Made by a program: the position numbers and the translations under genes
Source: Lysobacteraceae bacterium
Lineage (GTDB): Bacteria; Pseudomonadota; Gammaproteobacteria; Xanthomonadales; Xanthomonadaceae
Assembly: GCA_024508915.1 (NCBI GenBank)
Contig: JANINR010000146.1
Location: 1 to 64,000 of the forward strand
DNA: 64,000 bases
Direction of reading: 5' to 3'
The notes under the pieces: model-generated
Told to the model about the DNA's origin: nothing
The model's database searches: none
The model's input: only the letters and a program-made list of their open reading frames with translations
In this document: piece after piece, positions 1 through 12,670 of the stretch
How positions within the stretch are numbered: the first letter of the stretch is position 1
Layout of the letters: each line of letters opens with the position of its first letter

Positions 1-595
1 GGGCGCGGAGGACCCAGTGCCCCGCGCGAAGTTCGATGCGGCCGGCGAGCGGCGGCAGGCGCAGTTCCCGCCAGTGGATGCGCAGGTCGCCGACCTCCGG
101 CGCCATCGGGTTCTCGGCGGTCCCCAGGCCATCGCCCTGCGGCTGGAACGTCGCGGCGAGGTTGCCCGGGAGCGCGCTGAAGCTCGGGCGGAACGGCACC
201 CAGCGACCCAGCGCCGCCAGTACGCCCGGATCCAGCGGCATGCCGTCCACCCGCACGTCCGCGGCGAGCCACTGCCGGTTGCGCAAGGGGAACGGCGGAT
301 TGTCGTGGCCCGGCGCGAACCCGGAGGACTCCAGCGCGTCGCGGCTCCAGGCGCGGGTGTAGCCGCCATCGCCGCGCGGCGTCCACTGGAACATCTCGAC
401 TTCGCGCTGCAGGCCGTAATGGCGCGCGACGACGCCGAAGTCGGGATCGCGGACCGTCGACACGGGCTCCGGCGTGGCGCCGGGATCCGGCGCGCCGGCT
501 TGCGCCTCCTGCGCCATCGCAACGAACGCCGTCGCCGCGAGGCAGGCGGCGACGGCGAGCGGCATGGCCGCGCGCACCGCGGCCCGGCGGCTCAT
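1..595 (-). CDS. TMEM43 family protein (C-terminus off the window)
   Basis: This reading frame runs off the left edge, so only the first 198 or so residues are present. It opens with a hydrophobic signal or membrane segment (residues 8-28, ending near MAQEAQ). A segment then follows that looks like the bacterial TMEM43/DUF1625 family: [22 protein letters not shown] at roughly residues 50-72, and a second conserved stretch around [10 protein letters not shown]. The family is membrane-associated and has no settled function in bacteria. The start ATG overlaps the stop of the upstream metallo-hydrolase gene as ATGA, implying translational coupling and the same transcript. The family call is from recalled similarity and is fairly confident. 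Confidence 0.72.
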   Translation of the reverse strand, partial: MSRRAAVRAAMPLAVAACLAATAFVAMAQEAQAGAPDPGATPEPVSTVRDPDFGVVARHYGLQREVEMFQWTPRGDGGYTRAWSRDALESSGFAPGHDNPPFPLRNRQWLAADVRVDGMPLDPGVLAALGRWVPFRPSFSALPGNLAATFQPQGDGLGTAENPMAPEVGDLRIHWRELRLPPLAGRIELRAGHWVLRA

Positions 596-1482
596 GCCGC
601 CAGCGCCCTCGCGTGCAGTTCGGCGACCTCGTTCGCGGTGCCGTACCGGCCGCGCTCGTCGCGCACCACGCGCGCGAGCGCGCAGCCCGGGTCGTGGGTG
701 AAGTACAGGTGCACGTTGCGCGCGAGCTTGTCGGCGAGGAAGTCGCGCTTCTCGTCGATCAGCAGTTCGGCGTTGCGGTCGTAACCCATCGTGATCGGCA
801 CGTGGACCCAGGGCCGGCCCGGGATGAGGTCGGCGCAGAACACCACGCCGCCGTGCGCCTGCCCGCCGACGCGTTCGGGGCCGACGATCTCGGCGAGCAT
901 CAGGCCGGGCGTATGGCCGTCGCTGTAGTGGAAGCGCACGGCCTGGCCCAGTGCGCGCGAATGCGGGCCGTCCACCAGTTCCAGGCGCCCGCTCGCCTCG
1001 AGCAGGCCGGCGAGTTCCGGGATGAAGCTGGCGCGGTCGCGCGGATGCGGGTGCCGCGCGCGCTCCCAATGCGCCTTGCCGACCACGTAGGTGGCGTTCG
1101 GGAACAGCAGCCGTGGCGGCGATCCCTCCTCCCAGGCCGCGAGCAGGCCACCGGCATGGTCGAAGTGCAGGTGCGACAGCACGACGACGTCGATGTCCTC
1201 GTGCGCGAAACCGGCGGCACGCAGCGAGTCGAGCAGCACGTGCCGCGATTCCTGCACGCCGTAGCGCTCGCGCAGCTTCGGCTCGAAGAACGCGCCGATG
1301 CCGGCCTCGAACAGCACGGTCTTGCCGGCGAGCGGGCTGGCGAGCAGCGCGCGGCAGGCGAGCGCGATGCGGTTGGCCTCGTCCGGCGGCGACCAGCGTT
1401 CCCACATCCCGCGCGGCGCGTTGCCGTACATCGCGCCGCCGTCGAGCTTCTGCGAGTTGCCGGTGATCGACCAGAGCCTCAT
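592..1482 (-). CDS. MBL-fold metallo-hydrolase
   Basis: A 296-residue metallo-beta-lactamase-fold hydrolase. The zinc motif HxHxDH is at residues 104-109 (HLHFDH), followed by AGG. Further metal-ligand candidates are H in SDGHTPG (residues near 209) and D in VFCADLIPG. There is no signal peptide, so it is probably cytoplasmic. The length and layout fit the lactonase/AttM-like branch, but the substrate cannot be read from the sequence. It lies 10 bp after ggt and overlaps the next gene by 4 bp, so it belongs to the ferredoxin-ggt transcript. A lactone- or thioester-hydrolase role is possible. Confidence 0.85.
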   Translation of the reverse strand: MRLWSITGNSQKLDGGAMYGNAPRGMWERWSPPDEANRIALACRALLASPLAGKTVLFEAGIGAFFEPKLRERYGVQESRHVLLDSLRAAGFAHEDIDVVVLSHLHFDHAGGLLAAWEEGSPPRLLFPNATYVVGKAHWERARHPHPRDRASFIPELAGLLEASGRLELVDGPHSRALGQAVRFHYSDGHTPGLMLAEIVGPERVGGQAHGGVVFCADLIPGRPWVHVPITMGYDRNAELLIDEKRDFLADKLARNVHLYFTHDPGCALARVVRDERGRYGTANEVAELHARALAA

Positions 1483-1492
1483 GGCGCGGATT

Positions 1493-5229
<3,737 letters not shown>

Positions 5230-5291
5230 TCATCGGGTCGATCCACGGGCCGGTGCTACCATGCGCGCCATTCTGCGCGATGGTCCCCACG

Positions 5292-6374
5292 ATGGTGAGC
5301 TTCTTCCGCCGCAAACGGCCGGAAACGCCGGCCGCGGCTCCCGCACAGCCCCTCCCGGAAGGCACCGCGCCGGTCGTCCCCCCCGCCTCTCCCGAGGCCG
5401 CGGCGACGGCCCCGACGCCGGTCCCTGCCCCGGTCGCCGCGCCGCCCGCGCCGGCCGGCGCACCGGGCTGGCGCGAGCGCCTGCGCGGCAGCACCCTCGC
5501 CCGCGGCCTCGGCGGCCTGTTCTCGCGCAACCCGCGCCTCGACGACGACCTGCTCGACGAAATCGAGACCGCCCTGCTCGTCGCCGACGTCGGCGTACCG
5601 GCGACGACGGCGCTGCTCGACGACCTGCGCAAGCGCATGAAGGCGCGCGAATTCGCCGACGCGGGCGCGTTGCTGCAGGCCCTGCGTGCCGACCTGGTCG
5701 CGATGCTGCGCCCGGTGGCGGTGCCGCTGGCGATCGATCCCGCCGCGAAACCCTTCGTCGTGCTGACCGTCGGCGTCAACGGCGTCGGCAAGACCACCAC
5801 CATCGGCAAGCTCGCGAAGCGCTTCAAGGACGACGGGCATTCGCTGATGCTCGCCGCCGGCGACACCTTCCGCGCCGCGGCGGTCGCGCAGCTGCAGGCC
5901 TGGGGCGAGCGCAACGGCGTGCCGGTCGTGGCCCAGGGCCAGGACGCCGACGCGGCCGCGGTGGCGTACGACGCGCTGCAGTCGGCGAAGGCGCGCGGCA
6001 TCGAGGTGCTCGTCGCCGACACCGCGGGCCGCCTGCACACGCAGCAGGGGCTGATGGCCGAACTCGGCAAGATCCGCCGCGTGCTCGGCAAGCTCGATCC
6101 GGACGCGCCGCATGAGGTGCTGATGGTCATCGACGGCACCACCGGGCAGAACGCGCTGTCGCAGCTGCGCCAGTTCCATGCGGCGGTCGGCGTCACCGGG
6201 CTGGTCGTGACCAAGCTGGACGGCACCGCGAAGGGCGGCGTGGTGTTCGCGCTCGCCCGCGAATTCGGCATCCCGATCCGTTACGCCGGCATCGGCGAGC
6301 GACCGGAGGACCTGCGCGTGTTCGACGCGCAGGCCTTCGTCGACGCGCTGCTGCCCGCGGCGCTCGGCGGCTGA
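5292..6374 (+). CDS. ftsY: signal recognition particle receptor FtsY
   Basis: A 360-residue SRP receptor GTPase that docks SRP-ribosome complexes at the inner membrane. The N-terminal A domain is proline/alanine-rich and low-complexity (residues 8-55) and shorter than in Escherichia coli. The NG domain carries the P-loop GVNGVGKTTT (about 162-171), the DTAGR motif, and TKLDGTAKGG. The start MVSFFRRKR at 5292 fits the Xanthomonad form; an ATG at 5280 in frame adds four residues. The frame is open much further upstream, but that part is antisense to rsmD. It is divergent from rsmD. Confidence 0.95.
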   Translation: MVSFFRRKRPETPAAAPAQPLPEGTAPVVPPASPEAAATAPTPVPAPVAAPPAPAGAPGWRERLRGSTLARGLGGLFSRNPRLDDDLLDEIETALLVADVGVPATTALLDDLRKRMKAREFADAGALLQALRADLVAMLRPVAVPLAIDPAAKPFVVLTVGVNGVGKTTTIGKLAKRFKDDGHSLMLAAGDTFRAAAVAQLQAWGERNGVPVVAQGQDADAAAVAYDALQSAKARGIEVLVADTAGRLHTQQGLMAELGKIRRVLGKLDPDAPHEVLMVIDGTTGQNALSQLRQFHAAVGVTGLVVTKLDGTAKGGVVFALAREFGIPIRYAGIGERPEDLRVFDAQAFVDALLPAALGG

Positions 6375-6382
6375 CGCCGGCC

Positions 6383-7705
6383 ATGGGCACCGCCCCGCGC
6401 GCGGACGCGAGGCCCGGCCGGCGCGCGCGGATCGCGATCGTGGTGGCGGCGACGGCGATCGGCGCCGTGGTGCTGCTCTCGCTCCTGCTGCGCGCGGCGC
6501 TCGAACCGCAGCGCGCCAGCCGCTTCCTCCTCGATCGCGTCGGCGCTTCGCTCGGGCTCGAGATCCGCGCCGCGGGGCGCGCCGAATACCGGCTGCGCGG
6601 CACGCCCGTGCTGGTGCTGCGCGACGTCGGCGTGCGCGAACCCGGCGCCGCGCGCGAGCTGCTGCATGCCGACCGCCTGCTGCTGTCGGTGCCGTGGTCG
6701 ACCATCCGTGCGCGGGGCGACGTGCTCGCGGCGACCCGCCTGGAAGCGGACGCGCCGCGCGTCGACCTGCCCGCGCTGCAGCACTGGCTCGCCACGCGGC
6801 CGCCGTCGACGACGCCGAAACGGCTGCCCTCGTTCACTGACGGCGTGCGCATCCGCGACGGCCGCCTCGCCAAAGACGACTGGACGATCGACGGCATCCA
6901 GGTCGACCTGCCGCGCCTTGCGGCGGGCGAACCCGCGCACGCGCGGCTTCGCGCGCGCTACCTGGATCCGCCGCTGGAGATCCCCGTCGACCTGGCGATC
7001 GCGGTCTCGGATCCCGACGCGCTGCTGCGCAATGCGCGCACCGGGTTCGCGGCGAGCGGGCGCATCAGCGTCCGCCGCGGTGGCGACTGGACGCTGCCCG
7101 CGTGGCTGGTGCTGTCGGGGCCGCTGCGGTTCGGCGCCGACGACGTGCGGCTGGATCCGGCCCGGATCGGCATCGCGGCGCGCTGGGAATCGGGCGCCAC
7201 GCGCGTGCCGTTCGCGCTCGGCGCGCACGGGCCGCTGCTGTTCGACGAAGCGGTCTGGCAGCTCGCCGACGCGACGCTCGCGCTGCGCGGCCGCGGCATC
7301 CCCGCGCGCGATCCGGTGCCGCCGCTGCGCGCGCGCGGACAACTGGCGCTCGGCCGCCGCCTGGTCCTCCGGCTGCAGGGACACATCGCGCGCTGGCCGC
7401 AGGCCTGGCCGGCGCTGCCCGCGCCCCTTGCTGCCGCCGACGCGCCGATGCCGTTCGCGCTCGACTACACCGGCGCCCCCGATCTGGGCGACGTCGCCTC
7501 GCTCGCGCTGCAACGCGAACGCGCGACGCTGGACGCGCGCCTGCGCCTGGCCGACGTGCAGGGCTGGCTCGCGAACGACGCGGGCAATCCGCTGCCGCCG
7601 CTCGACGCGCGCGTGCGCGCGCCGCTGCTCGATCTCGACGGGGCGCGACTGGAGGGGGTCGAGGCGACGTTCGATGCGCCGGAAGTGGCCGATGCCGGGC
7701 GCTGA
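6383..7705 (+). CDS. AsmA-like membrane-anchored protein
   Basis: A 440-residue protein with one N-terminal transmembrane helix (about residues 18-38, IAIVVAATAIGAVVLLSLLL) and then a long periplasmic beta-rich region opening with LEPQRASRFLLDRVGASLGL. That opening and the topology resemble AsmA/TamB-like proteins, bridge-like lipid-handling proteins of the envelope. No catalytic motif is visible. It starts 8 bp after ftsY and its 3' end overlaps mutY by 14 bp, so the four genes ftsY to yggX look like one operon. The AsmA assignment is from fold-type impression and is moderate. Confidence 0.7.
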   Translation: MGTAPRADARPGRRARIAIVVAATAIGAVVLLSLLLRAALEPQRASRFLLDRVGASLGLEIRAAGRAEYRLRGTPVLVLRDVGVREPGAARELLHADRLLLSVPWSTIRARGDVLAATRLEADAPRVDLPALQHWLATRPPSTTPKRLPSFTDGVRIRDGRLAKDDWTIDGIQVDLPRLAAGEPAHARLRARYLDPPLEIPVDLAIAVSDPDALLRNARTGFAASGRISVRRGGDWTLPAWLVLSGPLRFGADDVRLDPARIGIAARWESGATRVPFALGAHGPLLFDEAVWQLADATLALRGRGIPARDPVPPLRARGQLALGRRLVLRLQGHIARWPQAWPALPAPLAAADAPMPFALDYTGAPDLGDVASLALQRERATLDARLRLADVQGWLANDAGNPLPPLDARVRAPLLDLDGARLEGVEATFDAPEVADAGR

Positions 7706-8828
7706 GCTTGCCGCCGCCCCGCCGCCGGCGCTGCCGGCGGACGACGGCTTCGCCTCCGCGCTGCTCGCCTGGTTCGACCGCAACGGTCGCCACGACCTGC
7801 CGTGGCAGCACCCGCGCTCGCCGTACCGCACCTGGCTGTCGGAGGCGATGCTGCAGCAGACGCAGGTGCAGGTGGTGATCCCGTACTTCGAGCGCTTCGT
7901 CGCCGCCCTGCCCGACCTGCCGGCGCTGGCGCGCGCGCCGCTGGACGAGGTCCTCGCGCTCTGGTCCGGCCTCGGCTACTACGCCCGCGCGCGCCACCTG
8001 CATGCGGCGGCACGCGCCTGCATGGAACGCCACGGCGGCGAGCTGCCGCGCGACCTCGACGCGCTCGTCGCCCTGCCCGGCATCGGCCGCAGCACGGCGG
8101 GCGCGATCCTCGCGCAGGCCTGGGGCGACCGCTTCCCGATCCTCGACGGCAACGTCAAGCGCGTGCTCGCGCGCTACCACGGCGTCGACGGCTGGCCCGG
8201 CGCGCCGGCGGTCGAGCGCGCGCTGTGGGCGCTGGCGGGCGCGCACCTCGCTGCGCCCGGCCTGCCGGATTCGCGCCTCGCCGACTACACCCAGGCACAG
8301 ATGGATTTCGGCGCCACGCTGTGCACGCGGCACGCGCCGGCCTGCGCGATCTGCCCGCTGCAGGCCGGCTGCGTCGCACTGCGCGAGGGCCGCACGGACG
8401 CGCTGCCCACGCCGAAGCCCGCGAAAGCGCTGCCCGAGCGCGAGGCGCTGGTGCTGCTGCTGCGCGACGCGGCGGGACGCGTCCTGCTGCAGCGCCGCCC
8501 CGCCGCCGGCGTCTGGGCGCAACTGTGGTCGCTGCCGGAAGCCGAAGGCCATGCGCAGGCGCGCGCGTGGTTCGCCGCGCACGTGTCGGGCGACTACGAC
8601 GCGGCCGAACCGCTCGCGCCGGTCGCGCACGGCTTCACCCACTACCGCCTGCTGCTGCAGCCGCTGCAGTGGCGCGAGGTGGCCGCGGGCGCGACGGTGG
8701 CGGACAATGACGACCTGCGCTGGGTCGCGCCGGGCGAACTGGATGCGCTCGGGATTCCCGCGCCCGTCCGCAAGCTGCTGCTCGCGCCGGCGAGCGGCCC
8801 GCACCACGACGAGGAGCCACGCCCATGA
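7692..8828 (+). CDS. mutY: A/G-specific adenine glycosylase MutY
   Basis: A 378-residue base-excision repair glycosylase that removes adenine opposite 8-oxoguanine. The catalytic Glu is E51 in [12 protein letters not shown], the helix-hairpin-helix is LPGIGRS (128-134) and the catalytic Asp is D152 in LDGNVKR. The [4Fe-4S] cluster ligands follow the C-X6-C-X2-C-X5-C pattern at C211, C218, C221 and C227. A C-terminal NUDIX-like domain (about 240-365) recognises 8-oxoG. The start at 7692 overlaps the upstream gene; the frame stays open upstream, but that sequence is antisense-like and unrelated. Operon with yggX, as in many gammaproteobacteria. Confidence 0.97.
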   Translation: MPGAELAAAPPPALPADDGFASALLAWFDRNGRHDLPWQHPRSPYRTWLSEAMLQQTQVQVVIPYFERFVAALPDLPALARAPLDEVLALWSGLGYYARARHLHAAARACMERHGGELPRDLDALVALPGIGRSTAGAILAQAWGDRFPILDGNVKRVLARYHGVDGWPGAPAVERALWALAGAHLAAPGLPDSRLADYTQAQMDFGATLCTRHAPACAICPLQAGCVALREGRTDALPTPKPAKALPEREALVLLLRDAAGRVLLQRRPAAGVWAQLWSLPEAEGHAQARAWFAAHVSGDYDAAEPLAPVAHGFTHYRLLLQPLQWREVAAGATVADNDDLRWVAPGELDALGIPAPVRKLLLAPASGPHHDEEPRP

Positions 8829-9100
8829 GCCGCAGCGTCTTCTGCGAATACGAACAACGCGAAGCCGAAGGGCTGGATTTCGTGCCCTGGCCCGGCGAAC
8901 TGGGCAAGCGCGTGTTCGCGCACGTCGGCAAGGCCGGGTGGGCGGCATGGCTCGCCCACCAGACCATGCTGATCAACGAGAACCGGCTGTCGCCGCTGGA
9001 TCCGAAGCATCGCGCCTTCCTCGAAGGCGAGATGGAGAAGTTCCTGTTCGGGGGCGGCGCGGCGAAGCCCGAGGGCTACGTGGCGCCGCCGGCCGGCTGA
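8825..9100 (+). CDS. yggX: YggX family Fe(2+)-trafficking / oxidative damage protection protein
   Basis: A 91-residue cytoplasmic protein that limits oxidative damage to iron-sulfur clusters and is proposed to traffic Fe(II). The family N-terminus [18 protein letters not shown] includes the conserved Cys7, and W-rich [10 protein letters not shown] lies in the middle. It overlaps the mutY stop as ATGA, the standard mutY-yggX arrangement; mutY itself carries an Fe-S cluster, so the pairing makes functional sense. Confidence 0.95.
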   Translation: MSRSVFCEYEQREAEGLDFVPWPGELGKRVFAHVGKAGWAAWLAHQTMLINENRLSPLDPKHRAFLEGEMEKFLFGGGAAKPEGYVAPPAG

Positions 9101-9109
9101 GCGCGAGGC

Positions 9110-9529
9110 TCAGGGCGTCGCGGCGATGGCGTTGCGCGCGTCGCGCACCGCCACCGGGTCCACCGTCCGGATCTCGCTGATCCGGCAGGCGACGCGCGAC
9201 TGCGCCAGGTCCACGCTGTCCAGGCCCGCGCTGACGACGCCGCCATTGTGGCGGATCGAGATCATCTGGTCGCCGCGGCCCCAACCGAGGCACGGGCTGG
9301 ACATCGTCAGCAGCCAGGATTCGCGCGGCCGCACGTTCACGACAAGGTGGGAGTCGTCGATGCGCTCCCAGCCGATCGGATCGAGGTAGCGGACCCACTT
9401 GACCGGCGCACTGGCCTGGCCCTGGTAGAGGGCGAGCTTGTCCGGCTCGCTCATCCGGGTCGAGGCGCAGGACGCCGCCGCGAGGACCACGAGGGAGGCC
9501 GCCGGCAGGAGGAAACGGGCGATACGCAT
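9110..9529 (-). CDS. DUF6491 family lipoprotein-like protein
   Basis: A 139-residue exported protein with an N-terminal signal (FLLPAASLVVLAAASC) and lipobox Cys21. The mature part follows the DUF6491 pattern seen in Xanthomonads: KWVRYLDPIGWERIDDSHLVV, then WLLTMSSPC, and a final CRISEIRTVDP. Two conserved cysteines outside the lipobox (PC at about 80 and C in ACRIS) could form a disulfide. Function unknown. It is transcribed away from tRNA-Phe and towards yggX, with only 9 bp between the two convergent stops. Confidence 0.75.
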   Translation of the reverse strand: MRIARFLLPAASLVVLAAASCASTRMSEPDKLALYQGQASAPVKWVRYLDPIGWERIDDSHLVVNVRPRESWLLTMSSPCLGWGRGDQMISIRHNGGVVSAGLDSVDLAQSRVACRISEIRTVDPVAVRDARNAIAATP

Positions 9530-9625
9530 GGCATTGACCTCTCGTTGGGGGGTGCCGCTCCATCTTGCGCCGCCCGCGCCATGCCCGAACGCCGGCCCGC
9601 ACTCCCCGTTCAGCCCGCGTCCGGC

Positions 9626-9654
9626 TTGCCCCGCGCGGGCCGCATCCGTATCAT
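9626..9654 (+). promoter_or_regulatory. sigma-70-type promoter of tRNA-Phe
   Basis: A -35 box TTGCCC (9626-9631), a 17-bp spacer and a -10 box TATCAT (9649-9654) lie 45 bp before the mature tRNA 5' end. Confidence 0.6.
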
Positions 9655-9698
9655 CGCGGCCTCGCGGAACGGCCCTGCGCCCGACGTCGCGAAGTTCC

Positions 9699-9774
9699 GG
9701 CCGGGTAGCTCAGTTGGTAGAGCAGGGGATTGAAAATCCCCGTGTCGGGGGTTCGACTCCCTCCCCGGCCACCA
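9699..9774 (+). tRNA. tRNA-Phe (GAA)
   Basis: A complete 76-nt cloverleaf with encoded CCA. The acceptor stem GGCCGGG pairs with CCCGGCC, the D arm is GCTCAGTTGGTAGAGC, and the anticodon arm GGGGA-TTGAAAA-TCCCC puts GAA at 9732-9734. Its 3' part, from the anticodon loop to CCA, is the attachment site of the integrative element that follows. Confidence 0.97.
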
Positions 9775-9775
9775 T
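9730..9775 (+). repeat. attL: 46-bp direct repeat within tRNA-Phe
   Basis: The 46 bp from the anticodon loop through CCA plus one T are repeated exactly at 14877-14922. The integrase gene begins its 3' end only 37 bp further on. This is the classical tRNA 3'-end attachment site: the intact tRNA stays at this end. Confidence 0.93.
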
Positions 9776-9811
9776 CTTCTGGTGGTTTGGATTCAAGGCC
9801 TTACGTTCAGA

Positions 9812-10840
9812 TCAGACCGCCCGCACTTGTTGCGGGTTTTTTGTCTGTGACAAAAACGTGTCGTCGATCCGGCACGCGGCGCCACGCAGGTGGTCCGCCG
9901 CCAGATGCGCGTACCGCAGGACCATCTCGAAGCTGGCCCAACCGCCCAGCTCCATCAATTCCTGCAGCGGCGTCCCGTTCTGGACATGCCATGAAGCCCA
10001 GGTGTGCCTCAGGTCGTGCCAGCGGAACGAGCGTTCGATCCCTGCCCGTTCCAGGGCCGCTTTCCACGCCTTCGTCGAGCAGCGCGCCACGGGCTTCCCT
10101 TCATAGGTGAAGACGTGCGTGCCGTCCTTGCCGAGCCGCCGCCGCAACACCGCGACGGCGGACTCGTTCAGTGGGACGCCAATGGCCCGACCGGCCTTGG
10201 CTTCGTCCGGATGGATCCACGCGACACGACGGGCCATGTCCACCTGCTCCCACCGCAGGAAGGACACGTTGCGCTGTCTCAGGCCCGTGGCAAGCGCGAA
10301 TTGCGCCATCTCGCGAAGGTGGAGCGGCAACTCGTCGAGGAGTCGCCGCGCCTCTTCGGAAGACAGGAAGCGAATCCGCCCCCTCGGTTCCCGGTACAGC
10401 CGGACTTTCGGAATGGTGTCCAACCAATTCCATTCGTCCCTTGCGCGTCTCAGGATCGCCCGGATCAAAGCCAGGTAGCGGTTGGCGTTGCTCGGACTCG
10501 ATTCGCGAGTCTTGCGCTCGGCTATGGCGTCGATCACATCCCGGGTCACTTGCGTCAACTGCAAATGACCCAGGTAGCGATCCAGCCACCGCAACTTGGC
10601 CACATCCTTTCCATGCGACCGCTTGTCACGGGTTTCCTTCACCCACCGGACGGCGGCGTCCTGCCAACTCCGCTCGGGCTTCACTCCGAGCCGCTGCTCC
10701 TCCCACAACCGGACTTTCAGCCGATCGTGGAATTCCTGCGCCTGGACTTCGATGGAAGTCCCAGCAGAGCGGCGTATTCGCGTGCCGTTTGGTGCGGTGA
10801 GATGGACCCACCAGACATCACCGCGTTTGTATAGCCCCAT
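9812..10840 (-). CDS. int: tyrosine-type site-specific integrase
   Basis: A 342-residue tyrosine recombinase. The catalytic residues are visible: Arg188 in ATGLRQRN, Lys215 in DEAKAGRA, His275 and Arg278 in HDLRHT, Trp301 in LGGWAS and nucleophile Tyr310 in VLRYAHL. The N-terminus (MGLYKRGDVWWVHL) is the short arm-type binding domain of phage-like integrases, followed by a SAM-like core-binding domain (about 55-140). The start has a good ribosome site, AGGAG eight bases upstream. It sits beside the intact tRNA-Phe, as expected for the enzyme that integrated this element. It should recombine the 46-bp attachment repeats. Confidence 0.96.
   Translation of the reverse strand: MGLYKRGDVWWVHLTAPNGTRIRRSAGTSIEVQAQEFHDRLKVRLWEEQRLGVKPERSWQDAAVRWVKETRDKRSHGKDVAKLRWLDRYLGHLQLTQVTRDVIDAIAERKTRESSPSNANRYLALIRAILRRARDEWNWLDTIPKVRLYREPRGRIRFLSSEEARRLLDELPLHLREMAQFALATGLRQRNVSFLRWEQVDMARRVAWIHPDEAKAGRAIGVPLNESAVAVLRRRLGKDGTHVFTYEGKPVARCSTKAWKAALERAGIERSFRWHDLRHTWASWHVQNGTPLQELMELGGWASFEMVLRYAHLAADHLRGAACRIDDTFLSQTKNPQQVRAV
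9820..9842 (+). terminator. intrinsic terminator after tRNA-Phe, inside the integrase 3' end
   Basis: CCCGCA and TGCGGG pair around a 5-nt loop and are followed by six T. The hairpin lies inside the last codons of the integrase gene on the other strand, so the element itself supplies the tRNA terminator. Confidence 0.75.
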
Positions 10841-11049
10841 GAGGATTTCTCCTGGTTGGAGCCACTTAGCGGCGCTTGCCTTCGGCCAGCGTAAAGCTGA
10901 CCGAGATACGCAGCAAGGTCGTCTTCGAGGAACACCCAGCGCTTGCCCGGCTTCGCGGCCTTGAGGCGACCCTGGCGGGCGTGGCGGCGCAACACGGCGG
11001 GCGACATGCGCAGGAAACCCGCCGCTTCGTGGAGGTCGAGGCTTCGCAT
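10717..11049 (-). CDS. small helix-turn-helix protein (excisionase-like)
   Basis: A 110-residue protein whose first 50 residues form a MerR/excisionase-type winged helix: DLHEAAGFLRMSPAVLRRHA, then GRLKAAKPGKRWVFLEDDL. The remaining 60 residues (SGSNQEKSS onward) look unstructured and overlap the integrase start by 124 bp in another frame, so the true functional part may be only the N-terminus. The position, directly upstream of the integrase, fits a recombination directionality factor or a target-site DNA-binding partner. The start at 11049 has only a weak ribosome site. Confidence 0.7.
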   Translation of the reverse strand: MRSLDLHEAAGFLRMSPAVLRRHARQGRLKAAKPGKRWVFLEDDLAAYLGQLYAGRRQAPLSGSNQEKSSWGYTNAVMSGGSISPHQTAREYAALLGLPSKSRRRNSTIG

Positions 11050-11062
11050 CGGCTACCCCGGC

Positions 11063-12334
11063 TCACGGCCTGATCCGTCGCAGGTTGTAGCGACGCGCCT
11101 TCACCTTCGCCTTGCGCCTGACGTAGGCCTCCAGCGTCTCGGGAAACTGCTTCGCGGGATTGTCGTAGTACGCCTCCAGCGCGTGCAGGAATTCGCCCAG
11201 GCCTTCATCCAGCTCCGTGATGCCCTCCCGCGCCATGAAGGAACTCAGCCCCGAGATGCCGTGCCGGAAAAGGCGGTCATCAGAGGGGAGGCGGGCTTTC
11301 GGAACACGGGTGAGCGGCGCCGCTTCCGGGTCTATGTCCCATAGCCGAGACAAATCCTCCCAGAGGGGATGGGTCGGCCAGCGGCTGCGGGTTTCGTCGG
11401 AGTCCGAAGGCACAGCCAGCCGGAGCCAGTCGTCGCACAGGTAGCGCCACAGTGGGCCGCAGCACTCCAGGACTTCCCCCGCGGCGCCGTGCATCTCGAC
11501 CGGCAGGCCTTCCCGCCTCACCTGGAATTCCATCCGCCACACCTGTTCCTGGCCGTCCCAGCTTTCTGCCGCCCACAGGGGCCGCATGTAGTCCTTGCCC
11601 GACTTCAGCAGCTCGCGGGTCTTGTCGTAGAGCCGGGCGCTGACCTCGTTGCCCGCGCCGAACGAAATGCCCGTGACCTGGTCGGCCTCTTCGTGGATCG
11701 ATCGCTTCTTGCTCCGCTTGACCCAGTGGCTACCGGGAAGCGCGGCCAGGTCGTGATCCGTGCAGAAATCCGCGAAGAGGTCGATGCGGCTGATCTTCGG
11801 CGGCGCGGTCAGCGTCCCCATGCCCTCCAGCAGCCGGGACGCCGTGGCGATGGCCTCGGCTGGCCCTACGGCGGTCAGGTACTCGCTGCGGACCTGGACC
11901 ATCGCCAAGGGCATCAGGCCTGCCGAGGCATTCGAGAGCTGGATGGAGAACCAGTTGTCCTCCAGGACGAAGGCGAACCGCCCCCGGCCACGCGGCAGGA
12001 CCATGAACTGATGGTCGTCGATCCCGATTCCAGCGAGGGACAGGGTGTGCTCGTTGATCGACTGGGCCTTGAGCTTGCATTCCTGCAGGCAGATGGCGAG
12101 GTCCGGATCGATCCCGCCCTGGAAGGACAGGTAAAGGCTGTCCACCCCATGCCTCAGTGGCCGGATGCTGTTTGCGGGTGCTGTGATACTGGGTGGCGCA
12201 CCCGCGGCGCGAACGCCGCACGCGGCTCCAGTCGCCGCTTTGGCGGCTTTCCGCGCCGCACGATCTTCGGCCATGCCCGCAGGAGCGGACACGGCATTCT
12301 GGGTTGCTGATTGGTTGTTGTGACTCGGCTTCAT
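11063..12334 (-). CDS. Rep_trans-like replication initiation factor
   Basis: A 423-residue protein resembling the replication initiation factor family (Rep_trans, PF02486) of rolling-circle plasmids and filamentous-phage-related elements. Visible family features are SRIDLFADF (182-190) and the RLYDKTREL segment (234-242), which in this family contributes the strand-joining Tyr; here Tyr236 would be the candidate nucleophile. The N-terminal 55 residues are low-complexity Ala-rich. The start ATG has a near-perfect ribosome site (GGAGG). The protein would let the excised element replicate. Assignment to the family is by motif recall and moderately strong; which tyrosine is catalytic is inference. 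Confidence 0.68.
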   Translation of the reverse strand: MKPSHNNQSATQNAVSAPAGMAEDRAARKAAKAATGAACGVRAAGAPPSITAPANSIRPLRHGVDSLYLSFQGGIDPDLAICLQECKLKAQSINEHTLSLAGIGIDDHQFMVLPRGRGRFAFVLEDNWFSIQLSNASAGLMPLAMVQVRSEYLTAVGPAEAIATASRLLEGMGTLTAPPKISRIDLFADFCTDHDLAALPGSHWVKRSKKRSIHEEADQVTGISFGAGNEVSARLYDKTRELLKSGKDYMRPLWAAESWDGQEQVWRMEFQVRREGLPVEMHGAAGEVLECCGPLWRYLCDDWLRLAVPSDSDETRSRWPTHPLWEDLSRLWDIDPEAAPLTRVPKARLPSDDRLFRHGISGLSSFMAREGITELDEGLGEFLHALEAYYDNPAKQFPETLEAYVRRKAKVKARRYNLRRIRP

Positions 12335-12670
12335 ATGACCTCCATTGATGGGAAGCCACAGACGCTTTTCACATAGGGCGATGCTGCCCGGGCGAGCCCG
12401 TGCAAGCAGGTATGTGCAGAAATTGGGTTGGAGGCCTAAATCGCTGGAGGGGTGCCGCTCTCTCTACCCCTGCCTTCGTATGTGCCGAGGCTCAATGGCT
12501 CTTCGGTGGCGGACTTCTGGTCGTTTGGCTGCTCTCAATGCTGTTGAGTGCGCACATCCGCGCCGGTGGGCTGGCGGGATTCGACCTAGGTTTGAAAAGA
12601 GCGACTGCGGCTAGCTGGATATACACTTGATCAACATGGGGAGTCAAGAGCGACGGTCTCTGGGGGAGCA
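12335..12670. other. 336-bp intergenic region inside the element
   Basis: This stretch separates the divergent Rep-like and HEPN-like genes. It must hold promoters for both; a weak candidate towards the HEPN gene is TTGAAA (12592-12597) with TGGATA 18 bp on, followed by the palindrome TTGATCAA (12627-12634). Short open frames here (for example 12400-12630, plus) have no ribosome site or recognisable domain and I do not call them. Confidence 0.4.

Noticed and set aside
12400..12630. 76-residue hydrophobic frame on the plus strand between the Rep-like and HEPN-like genes
   Set aside because: One hydrophobic stretch looks like a membrane helix, but there is no ribosome site and it would overlap the HEPN promoter; too weak to call.
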